Of a stretch of DNA of 33,323 bases, positions 24,219-31,124 are shown piece after piece. Location of the stretch: contig JAILNV010000025.1 in the NCBI GenBank assembly GCA_024691125.1, positions 1 to 33,323 on the forward strand, written 5' to 3'. Origin of the DNA: Lachnospiraceae bacterium. Its GTDB lineage: Bacteria; Bacillota; Clostridia; Lachnospirales; Lachnospiraceae. The translations under genes were made by a program, and so were the position numbers. The notes beneath the pieces are model-generated. The model saw only the letters and a list, made by a program, of their open reading frames with translations, was not told the DNA's origin and did not search any database. How positions within the stretch are numbered: position 1 is the first letter of the stretch; every line of letters starts with the position of its first letter.

Positions 24219-24493
24219 GATAATATGCCGAGCAGGCTATCCGTCCATTCACCATAGGTCGAAAGAATTTCGTCCTGATCGAATCCGATAATGGTGCAAA
24301 AGCCAGTGCCATACTCTACAGCCTCGTTGAAACAGCCAAGGCCAACCAGCTTAATACCTACAAGTATTTTGAGCTGCTTCTTACTGAAATTCCCAAACAT
24401 ACGGCAGACACAGACCTGCGTTTTCTTGATGATCTCATGCCCTGGTCGTACAGGGTTCAGCGCGAATGTCCGAGTCTCTTAAAAAGATCTTAA
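24219..24493 (+). pseudogene. IS66-family transposase, C-terminal remnant
   Basis: From 24227 one frame reads AEQAIRPFTIGRKNFVLI, then ASAILYSLVETAKANQL, then LDDLMPWSYRVQ, and stops with TAA at 24491. This is the conserved C-terminus of IS66 transposases, which contains the last catalytic Glu (AEQAIRPF). Upstream, GATAAT matches the expected DN of DNNRAEQ, but about four bases are missing, giving a frameshift and a stop. The remaining 5' part is gone. It is similar to, but clearly not a copy of, the IS66 transposase at 30.5 kb. Confidence 0.85.
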
Positions 24494-24516
24494 GTTTTCA
24501 ATGAACAACAGTTAAA

Positions 24517-24620
24517 TATAGCTATGCCTTAATTGCCACATGAATACTGGTGTTTTCGGCATTATGGCGTCCATGAATGAGGGCTTACCAACCAAGCACC
24601 GAAAAAGATTGCCAGTATTA
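24517..24620. repeat. Possible insertion-sequence end and imperfect inverted repeat
   Basis: TATAGCTATGCCTTAATTGCC (24517-24537) has a near-perfect inverted partner, GGCAATTAA-AAA-GGCATAG, at 25863-25881, upstream of the IS4-type pseudogene. It resembles TATAGCTATGG near 26320, after that pseudogene. A second imperfect inverted repeat joins AATACTGG..TTTTCGG (24543-24559) with CCGAAAAAGATTGCCAGTATT (24600-24620). Otherwise the 235 bases before the protease gene hold no gene that I can see. Confidence 0.4.
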
Positions 24621-24728
24621 TTGCGAAAAATCAATTAGGTTCTATGCGAATTTATGAGTAATTGTTATGCCTTTTTTCACAGATATTTTTCATGGAACTA
24701 TCCACAGGAAGCTCACACGCAATATCCA

Positions 24729-25742
24729 TTATTCAATAAAATCCCTAAAGAATCCCTGTCGAACTTCAAGAGTCTTAGATTTTCTATTTATAATATCAAT
24801 TAAATTATCCGCTGGAACTGCTACTCCATATCCCATATCATCATACTCACCATTTTTAGGATTTGCATCTGGAATCTGACAAGCAATTCCGACCAAGCAA
24901 CCATTTTGATTAATTACTGGTCCCCCACTATTACCACCTCTAATACGTGCAGTTATCAGCATCGCATCAATGTTAGCGAGATACTCATATCCATACGCTG
25001 CTATTCTTCCCCTTGTTGGAGTAATTCTGGATGAAGCTTTACCGGATATCGTAGCCTTCTCTGCTGTAAGAAAATCTGTAAATGTTGGAATTTTTGGATA
25101 TCCCATTACAAGCACTTCCTGCATTATCTCCCCATCATCTGAATAAATGATTGGCTCCGCAATTCTTCCAGTATGAATAAAAGCCAAATCAACATATTTA
25201 TTCTCCGATATATAGATTGGCTTTCCTTCGAGTTCAGATGCTTTATAACCTTTTATCTGCAGATTTGTAACATCAGTTAGACAATGCTTCGCAGTTACAA
25301 CTCCATCAAGAAATTTAAAACCTGTGCCGGCAGCATAATCTCCATTTCCTTTATCCCACACCAATGGTATCACAATATCTTTATACATTCTATAAATATA
25401 CTCAAAGCCGTAGACCATAGAATTATAATAATATTTCAACCTAGACTTTTCTCTCTCGAAAAAGGCCCTATCCCTCACAATAAATAGATAATTGTCATAT
25501 AATCCCATTCCACCAAGACTTCTAATGCATTCCAACTGTCCACAATCACATAGTCGTTTACAAATTCTATTTACGACAGTAGGCTGATAAATAAGTGTGT
25601 TGCCCTCCTTGAATTGCTCACTAAACTTCAACACAGATTTGTCTTTTACCTCACCAGCATCAGAATTCTGAAAATCAAAATATTCCAATATCTCCAAGAT
25701 CAAATCTGGATATTTCAAATCGTAATCATTGTAATAAACCAT
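24729..25742 (-). CDS. Trypsin-like serine protease with N-terminal helical domain
   Basis: This 337-residue protein has no signal peptide, so it is probably cytoplasmic. The C-terminal two thirds is a chymotrypsin-fold protease with a complete triad: His153 in VVTAKHCLTD, Asp185 in KYVDLAFIH and Ser272 in RGGNSGGPVI. Residues 1-110 are a separate helical domain that looks like a winged helix (PTVVNRICKRLCDCGQLECI .. GLYDNYLFIV); this part is my reading, not a known family. The DNA is more AT-rich than the core genes, and the gene lies between insertion-sequence ends, so it was probably acquired. The ATG 25742 has AAAGAGAG. Intracellular trypsin-like proteases occur in defence islands as effectors, so a defence role is possible but not shown. 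Confidence 0.88.
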   Translation of the reverse strand: MVYYNDYDLKYPDLILEILEYFDFQNSDAGEVKDKSVLKFSEQFKEGNTLIYQPTVVNRICKRLCDCGQLECIRSLGGMGLYDNYLFIVRDRAFFEREKSRLKYYYNSMVYGFEYIYRMYKDIVIPLVWDKGNGDYAAGTGFKFLDGVVTAKHCLTDVTNLQIKGYKASELEGKPIYISENKYVDLAFIHTGRIAEPIIYSDDGEIMQEVLVMGYPKIPTFTDFLTAEKATISGKASSRITPTRGRIAAYGYEYLANIDAMLITARIRGGNSGGPVINQNGCLVGIACQIPDANPKNGEYDDMGYGVAVPADNLIDIINRKSKTLEVRQGFFRDFIE

Positions 25743-25862
25743 CTCTCTTTACCAAGACTTTATAAGCCCCTTCTTCTCAACACCCTTTACCAAATATACA
25801 CTAAGTAACTAAAACTTCCCACACCGAAAAGGTGTATAGAACCTTGAAAATTCAATGATGTA

Positions 25863-25885
25863 GGCAATTAAAAAGGCATAGTAGC
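25863..25885 (+). repeat. Putative left end of the IS4-type element
   Basis: GGCAATTAAAAAGGCATAGT lies 54 bases before the transposase remnant start and is an inverted partner of 24521-24537, apart from a three-base insertion. It probably marks the left terminal repeat of the degraded element. Exact ends cannot be set without a full copy. Confidence 0.4.
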
Positions 25886-25938
25886 TGTGCCTTTGGTATA
25901 ATTGAGTTGATTAAAAACAAAAACGAAAGGAGCTAACT

Positions 25939-26285
25939 ATGCCAACATCAATTTTACCACAGGATCAGGTCGGACAGGAACTTTTTAATTCAATTTCTTC
26001 ATTTTTTTGCAGGTTTGGTATCGGAAATCTTCTCCGGAAATGCAACTTCCAGAAAGAAAAAGGTGTTTCGTTTAAATTTCTGATACCATCGAGCCGCTTA
26101 CGGGAGAGAACCGTGTTAATGTTTTTGTTGTTGATGACAGCCTGTTCGAGCGTACCAGCTGCAAACATGCAGAACTCGGCTCGAAAGTGTTTGACCATGT
26201 ATCCATAAAATACCGCAAGAGCTATCGTCTCATGACGCTCGGCTAGACCGAAGGGAATACGTTACTTCCAGTTAACAGCTGCCTC
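25939..26285 (+). pseudogene. IS4-family DDE transposase, broken
   Basis: The start is intact: AAGGAG precedes ATG 25939 and MPTSILPQDQVGQELFNSIS continues to RKCNFQKEKGVSF, the N-terminus of IS4-type transposases. After about 50 codons the family reading moves to another frame and jumps ahead: TIEPLTGENRVNVFVVDDSLFER (the first catalytic Asp region), then KVFDHVSIKYRKSYRLMTLG, then a TAG stop in place of the usual Trp, then TEGNTLLPVNSCL. So at least one internal deletion, a frameshift and a nonsense change have destroyed it. The rest of the gene, with the other catalytic residues, is absent. Confidence 0.82.
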
Positions 26286-26377
26286 AATTTACATATAAAT
26301 ACGCTGTTTAACTTTCATAATATATAGCTATGGTGAAACAATATACATATTTCCTTCTTTAGTCGGAAGAATACTCC

Positions 26378-26740
26378 TCAATAGCTGTTAACAGAGAATT
26401 GTAGCGTAGCAAATATATTTAATTCATCATCTAGATCTGTAGCCTCCCCTATAATATTTGTTATCATACCTATGCATTTTATTTCTTCGCCATACATAAA
26501 CCCGAACGTTTCCGGATTAACCAGAAAGAATTTATCCTCTACTGGAATTAAATACCCATCATCAGAAACCAACATCTTTCTAAATGGAATTATATTATTC
26601 ATGGCTGCAACAATTCCATGAATACCTTCATATTTTTTATCACACTGTTTTTCATATTCATGAATTTTCTTTTCGATAAGCTTCCCGCCTTCATGTCTAC
26701 GTTGATCTCTGTTCATGTTATTTTCTTCATGTTCAGCCAC
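26378..26740 (-). CDS. DUF6414-like fragment
   Basis: This frame of up to 120 residues starts at GTG 26740 or ATG 26716 (MNRDQRRHEGG), neither with a convincing ribosome site. The C-terminal half (FRKMLVSDDGYLIPVEDKFF and FGFMYGEEIKCIGMITNIIG) resembles the C-terminal domain of DUF6414 proteins, which are usually over 200 residues. I therefore suspect loss of the 5' part. This assignment is from memory of the pattern and tentative. It lies 87 bases after the TOPRIM gene and next to the IS4 remains. Members of that domain family are often found in accessory and defence regions. Confidence 0.5.
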   Translation of the reverse strand: MAEHEENNMNRDQRRHEGGKLIEKKIHEYEKQCDKKYEGIHGIVAAMNNIIPFRKMLVSDDGYLIPVEDKFFLVNPETFGFMYGEEIKCIGMITNIIGEATDLDDELNIFATLQFSVNSY

Positions 26741-26827
26741 CGTTCTTCTCTTCTGTTATTTTTCATTCTTTTTCATGAACTCAATAATTCCCTCCTTAGA
26801 AAAAAGCCCTTCTAAATACTCCAAAGC

Positions 26828-27571
26828 TTATATTTCCTTCAGAATACTAAATTGTTTGTCCGAAGCATCAAACTCTGCCCAATTTGCCTGACTAAGCAAT
26901 TCATCCATGATCCTAAAAATCCGTTCAGGATTAAAAATCGAAAGTGAAACACCTAACTCAGCTTTTACTTTATTGCGCCTGGATTTTAAGTAAACCTCTG
27001 ACTCAAAATCTTTTATAAATCGCTTCACCTGATCGATCACCTCTTTCTGTTCAGGATTATTCTCAGATAAAGCATTTAACATAAATGTTTCCAATGCCCC
27101 CACTTCCTGCATTGGGACAAGCAAATAGCACATCCTGGCTTTATTTTCATCAAATGAACTCTGGTATGATACTTCTGTCCAAATGTTCAGATTAGCACTT
27201 ATTCTGTCAATACTTCCCTTGGTTTCCGGAAAACAATCAACAAATCCTTTAAAAGTTGCCGTTACACGTTCATTTTCTGCCTTTTCATCATCATGATCCG
27301 TTACCACAACCAGGCTATCTAAACCTGCATCATACTTCTCTCTTTCGGAAATTTTCGCCATTACGCGGCTGAAATCATTGCCCTCCACTCTCCATATACC
27401 AAGCACACTTTGATTTTTTCCGCTGTACCATACTATCTCATTTTCTGTATACAGTGGCTTATCCGTCTTTTTATATTTCCAATCACCTAACGCTTCTAAA
27501 TAAAGACCGATCAGGACCTGATCCGTTTCCCCCTCACATAATATAAGACTATAGCGTTTTGTATTCATCAT
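26828..27571 (-). CDS. TOPRIM-domain protein paired with an AAA ATPase (DUF3226/OLD-like nuclease)
   Basis: This 247-residue protein begins with a TOPRIM fold: the metal-binding Glu motif LILCEGETDQVL (E13) and, about 75 residues later, the acidic pair VVVTDHDD (D92, D94). Middle residues YLLVPMQEVGALETFML resemble DUF3226 and DUF4435-type TOPRIM proteins. The start ATG overlaps the stop of the ATPase gene (ATGA), so both are translated in a fixed ratio. In OLD, Gabija and PARIS systems an ABC-type ATPase works with a TOPRIM nuclease against phages. Here the two activities are on separate chains, as in PARIS (AriA-AriB). The frame continues after the TAA with 23 open codons. Confidence 0.8.
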   Translation of the reverse strand: MMNTKRYSLILCEGETDQVLIGLYLEALGDWKYKKTDKPLYTENEIVWYSGKNQSVLGIWRVEGNDFSRVMAKISEREKYDAGLDSLVVVTDHDDEKAENERVTATFKGFVDCFPETKGSIDRISANLNIWTEVSYQSSFDENKARMCYLLVPMQEVGALETFMLNALSENNPEQKEVIDQVKRFIKDFESEVYLKSRRNKVKAELGVSLSIFNPERIFRIMDELLSQANWAEFDASDKQFSILKEI

Positions 27572-28698
27572 CTCACTTCCAGATTGTATTCTTTACGTAA
27601 TGTATGTGCCTCCGAAGCATCCAAAGTTCTTACTTGCAACGCCTCGCCATTATCTCTCATCGTTATAACCCGGATATCATCGCCGTTGAGCTTATCACTA
27701 TCTAATACCGCCAGAAAATGATCGAGGAATTCAATATTATGTGTAGTTATAAAAAGCTGCACATTATTTCTTTTTGCATATTTTATTAAATTGGAACAAA
27801 AAACCTCCTGTGCTTCCGGATGAATACCAACATCTATCTCATCTATGCATATAATAGAATTTTTATATAACTCTATTGCTCCAAGTATATAAAACCAACG
27901 CTGTACACCGTCACCATATGCATAAATAGGCAGAGCTGTTCCATCCGGCTTTTTAATACTGATGGGTGCCTGAGACCCGTCCGGATACGGTATCATATCA
28001 ATGCCAGATATTTCCGGAAATATAGACTGCATATTGCTTACAACTTCCTCTAATATCCCCTCTCGTTTTAAGGACCCATATATCTGAATATTTTCCGTAA
28101 TAGCTGTATGCGCCAAAACATCAACATACTTCGCTATTACATACGGTCTTACATTAGATGCCGCCCCAAAAGGAGATGTAACATCATATTCCTGAGCACT
28201 ATTTGTGTCGGCTATCTTCCATTTTGCCAACAAAACAGGCTGTTGAATCTGCATTCCAGATAAAAGGAGTTGTAACCCGTTATTTACAGGTGGCGCCTCA
28301 TTTGTACTGGGCACTATCTGTTCATTCATCTTTTTATAAGATGAATCATAGCTAGTCAACAAGTCGGAAGGATATACTGTATGCTCAAATTTTACAGTTT
28401 CACCATTCCAAACCCCTTCAAAACTCATTTCAAATGGAAGTTTACTCTTGTCATTAAAAACAGAAAGTATTTCCTCCATGATCCAATATGGAGTTTGTAT
28501 TCTTGAATATCTGCCTCTGCTTACAGGAACATTCATAAAGGGTATTATATTCTGACCACATGCCCATGAATAAACCGACTCCAGGATAGAAGTTTTACCT
28601 ACATTATTCGATCCCATTATAAAATTTATATGCCCCAGATTATCAAGCATCTGTTCTTTATATTTCCTAAAGCCTTTAATTGTAATCTTCTCAAGCAT
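27568..28698 (-). CDS. AAA-family (OLD/AriA-like) ATPase
   Basis: This 376-residue ABC-type ATPase is soluble. Walker A is GSNNVGKTS (29-37), in the typical context ITIKGFRKYKEQMLDNLGHINFI. The signature-like region is YAYGDGVQRWFYIL, Walker B is IICIDEIDVGIHP (282-294) and the switch His is in FITTHN (H320). The arrangement is that of AAA_15/AAA_21 ATPases of OLD-type systems. There is no nuclease domain in this chain; the TOPRIM domain is in the next gene, coupled by ATGA overlap. I chose ATG 28698 because GGAGGG lies just upstream; the earlier ATG at 28713 overlaps that site. It is probably the sensor component of a two-gene defence system. Confidence 0.87.
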   Translation of the reverse strand: MLEKITIKGFRKYKEQMLDNLGHINFIMGSNNVGKTSILESVYSWACGQNIIPFMNVPVSRGRYSRIQTPYWIMEEILSVFNDKSKLPFEMSFEGVWNGETVKFEHTVYPSDLLTSYDSSYKKMNEQIVPSTNEAPPVNNGLQLLLSGMQIQQPVLLAKWKIADTNSAQEYDVTSPFGAASNVRPYVIAKYVDVLAHTAITENIQIYGSLKREGILEEVVSNMQSIFPEISGIDMIPYPDGSQAPISIKKPDGTALPIYAYGDGVQRWFYILGAIELYKNSIICIDEIDVGIHPEAQEVFCSNLIKYAKRNNVQLFITTHNIEFLDHFLAVLDSDKLNGDDIRVITMRDNGEALQVRTLDASEAHTLRKEYNLEVR

Positions 28699-28728
28699 TT
28701 GGTTTCCCTCCATACATTGGTGTCTGTC

Positions 28729-28743
28729 ACCGTTAATTACGGT
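28729..28743. promoter_or_regulatory. Palindrome upstream of the ATPase gene
   Basis: ACCGT TAATT ACGGT is a 15-base palindrome 31-45 bases before the ATPase start, bounded by GTC on the left and GAC on the right (28722 and 28750 area). It is placed where an operator would control the ATPase-TOPRIM pair. No regulator gene lies beside it. Confidence 0.35.
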
Positions 28744-28785
28744 TTCTGACTTTTACTCAAAACACATCTTCACAACTTCAGTCAC

Positions 28786-28941
28786 CTTTCCCTGCTCATT
28801 ATAAGCATTGCTGCTGCCATGGCCGGATCCGGTCTCGGTAGTGAAGGCATTGCTGCGATAGCAGGACTGATGGTCATCCCTGCTCTGAACTGCCGTAGCA
28901 TCGATATCCACAGAAATGCAGCTCATCCAAAAGTTTAACTC
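28786..28941 (+). other. Gene-free 355-bp stretch with a hydrophobic reading-frame remnant
   Basis: Between the ATPase gene and the small protein at 29 kb I find no convincing gene. On the plus strand one frame reads SIAAAMAGSGLGSEGIAAIA, then GLMVIPALNCRSIDIHRNAA, and stops. It has the look of a membrane-protein end but no start or ribosome site, and I do not recognise it. It may be debris of a lost gene or chance. Confidence 0.2.
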
Positions 28942-29053
28942 ACTGTTTGCGGCATCATAAGGTGTCGTCTTTACCGGCGCATTGATATAATGTATATCTG
29001 AACCCAGAATAGTTTTGTAAGCAGAAATATCTTAACCGTTCTGCCATAACAGG

Positions 29054-29293
29054 TTATTCCGACTGATCAGGCTGCATGATAGTAATAGTCTGTTTCCCAG
29101 GTGTTCCATCCTTTTTCATATACTGACGATGTGTTACTTTCCCTTGTTTTGCATCAAGCTTCGTCACTATATCTCCACCAGGTTTCATTTCCTGTGTAAG
29201 CGTATCCCCAGGGTTTTGAATAAACTTACTCAAGCCAGAACCAGTTGTAGAAACAAGATCATTTGTATTCCCAAGTATCAATTCATTGCTCAT
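29054..29293 (-). CDS. Small orphan protein (79 aa)
   Basis: A good ribosome site (AAGGAG, 9 bases before ATG 29293) introduces MSNELILGNTNDLVSTTGSG .. MKKDGTPGKQTITIMQPDQS. The protein is polar, Thr/Gly/Asp-rich, without a membrane segment or known motif. It has no Gly-Gly leader site that would clearly mark a bacteriocin precursor. It stands alone between the ATPase-TOPRIM pair and IS66. The longer frame to 29335 lacks a ribosome site. Function unknown. Confidence 0.6.
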   Translation of the reverse strand: MSNELILGNTNDLVSTTGSGLSKFIQNPGDTLTQEMKPGGDIVTKLDAKQGKVTHRQYMKKDGTPGKQTITIMQPDQSE

Positions 29294-29473
29294 TATTTCA
29301 CTCTCCTTCGAAATATTCGTTGTGTCCATCAGCAAAGCAGTTAATCGGTTAGTGTAAGTCCTCTATCATACGTACCTTCTATTCGTTCCCGTTCTATGAG
29401 ATGATACCCCAAATAACTTCATCCGACAAGCCCTAGGCGTGCTGAACGGATGTCGAATATAAGGAGGTTCTCA

Positions 29474-29880
29474 ATGAACACAAACCAAACACTCGTCAGG
29501 CCACTCTGGCCAAATGGTCTACCATCTTCCAGGAGCAACAATCCAGCGGACTTACCATCAAAGAATGGTGCTCCCAAAAGGATATTTCCATCCACAGTTT
29601 TTACTATTGGAAGCGCATCGCCAAGGAAGAGTATCTCAAATCTGTTATGCCGGAGATCGTTCCGATCTCCATCCCTTCCGATCCTCTTCCCGCTCCGGGA
29701 TCAACTGCTCCTGCAAAGGAACTCGAGTTGTACAACTTTAACAACTCGTGCAACTCAAGTAATACCGTTCCAGATCCGGTTCCTATTTCCATCTCGACGG
29801 GTGATATCCGAATCGAGATCGGTGCATCTGCGCCGGATGCATTGATCACTAAGATCATAGGAGCGCTGCGCAATGCTTAG
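29474..29880 (+). pseudogene. IS66 accessory protein TnpA, frameshifted near its start
   Basis: AAGGAGG lies 6 bases before ATG 29474, which reads only MNTNQT before leaving the family frame. From about 29491 the frame shifted by two bases reads TRQATLAKWSTIFQEQQSSG, LTIKEWCSQKDISIHSFYYW, KRIAKEEYL, and runs to TAG 29880 (...IIGALRNA). This is the helix-turn-helix N-terminus typical of IS66 TnpA. Removing two bases from the ACAC run at 29489-29492 would restore one reading frame, so a dinucleotide insertion is the probable cause. The stop overlaps the start of the next gene (ATGCTTAG), as is normal in IS66. Confidence 0.8.
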
Positions 29881-30847
29881 AAATGCTGATCATTCTTCCT
29901 TTGCCTCCGTGTACGTGGTATGCGGCTATACGGATATGCGCCTCGGGACCGATTCCCTGGCAACGATCATCCAGTCACGCTATCACCTGACGGTATTCGC
30001 ACCCGAAGTCCTGTTTCTCTTCTGTGGCAGTCGCGTCACTGCATCCGTTGTATCGGTGATGATGAACGCTAAGTTTGCTAACCACCAACCGCTTGAACGC
30101 CAGGTACAATTCTTTAAAAGCTTTGGTGTTAACTTAAAATCCAACACCGCTGCCAACTGGATGATCAATGCTTCCGAGCAGTACCTGTCGATCATCTACG
30201 ATGAACTTCATAAACATCTATACGATTCCGAAGTGATCCACGCAGATGAAACTCCGTTTCAAGTCATCCGCGATGATCGTTCTCCCGGCAGCAAAAGCTA
30301 TATGTGGGTTTACCGCAACGGAGAATGCAGCGATAAACAAATGGCCTTTCCAAACGTGAGCGAAAAACAGCTCCAGCAGACGGTAAAACCTCTGGTGGAT
30401 AAGTTTTTCGCGTGGGCTAAAAATGCCATTCTGAAAGTCCCTGCTGAAAGCCTTACTGCCAAAGCTCTGCAGTACAGTATCAATCAGGAAGCCTATCTTC
30501 GCGTCTTCCTAGATTCCCCCAATGTCCCGATGCAGAATAACCGTGCAGAACAAGCTATCCGTCCATTCACTTTAGACCGTAAAAACTGGGTGGCAATCAA
30601 CTCTCCAAAGTGTGCTGATGCCAGTGCTATCATCTACAGTCTCGTAGAAACTGCTAAGGCGAATCAACTTAGTGTACAGGCTTATCTTGAATACCTGCTC
30701 ACTGAATTACCGATACACATCGATGATAAAGATCGTAATTTCATCGCTGATCTTCTCCCTTGGTCCAAGGCTGCACAGAAAAAGTGCCGCGCTCCTAAAA
30801 ATCTTAATTCATCTTTCAATGTGCTAATCTATCTGAATCGCCTGTAA
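29873..30847 (+). pseudogene. IS66 TnpB-transposase fusion with internal deletions
   Basis: One uninterrupted frame of 324 codons combines two genes. Residues 1-50 are the start of TnpB (VYVVCGYTDMRLGTDSLATI .. EVLFLFCGSR). From about residue 51 it continues as the middle of the transposase TnpC (NHQPLERQVQFFKSFGVNLK, then HADETPFQVI with the first catalytic Asp). After MWVYRNGECSDKQ a second deletion removes the block with the second catalytic Asp (usually near TDGY) and the CWAH motif. The C-terminus is complete (MQNNRAEQAIRPFTLDRKNW, SLVETAKANQL, LLPWS). Both deletions kept the frame. It should be inactive, but could still make a chimeric protein. Confidence 0.85.
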
Positions 30848-30881
30848 TACGGTGGTTCTTTTATTATATGGTACTCATGAT

Positions 30882-31124
30882 TTAAATACCTGTTCTATGC
30901 GTTACCGAAACACATCGATGATAAATATTTATATCTTTATCGCCAATCTTCTTCCATAGTCCACAGTCACGTAAAAAATGTATACAATCAGATGCGTACG
31001 CCTTCCTGATATGCCCCTTCAACTCCAAACTATCAGAATTATACATATTCAGTCGACTACCTAGATGATTGATTATGTTATTATGGGATAGTATAAAATA
31101 ATCAGAACCAAAACCTCCTTTCAT
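30882..31124 (-). CDS. Possible small protein downstream of the AIPR gene
   Basis: An 80-codon frame overlaps the end of the AIPR-like gene by 23 bases. Its ATG 31124 has no ribosome site, and the AAAGGAGG sequence lies just inside the frame. The second half (HIRKAYASDCIHFLRDCGLW, KKIGDKDINIYHRCV) looks protein-like and is Cys-rich, while the first part does not. It could be a fragment or chance. I do not recognise it. Confidence 0.3.
   Translation of the reverse strand: MKGGFGSDYFILSHNNIINHLGSRLNMYNSDSLELKGHIRKAYASDCIHFLRDCGLWKKIGDKDINIYHRCVSVTHRTGI

Larger units (their letters stand above)
29400..30860 (+). mobile_element. Decayed IS66-family element
   Basis: The plus-strand genes follow IS66 order: a small TnpA-like gene, then TnpB joined to the large transposase. 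A stem CATCCG..CGGATG (29420-29452) precedes the first gene. I could not find matching terminal repeats of the GTAA type on both sides, so the limits given are approximate. Both genes are damaged, and the element cannot move by itself. Confidence 0.75.

Noticed and set aside
24197-24400. Minus-strand open frame of 67 codons
   Set aside because: It is the reverse of the IS66 transposase remnant, which reads clearly on the plus strand.
25965-26198. Minus-strand open frame of 77 codons
   Set aside because: It is antisense to the IS4-type transposase relic.
24219-30847. Composite transposon made of two copies of one IS66 element
   Set aside because: The two transposase ends differ at many residues, and no matching terminal repeats were found, so they derive from different elements.
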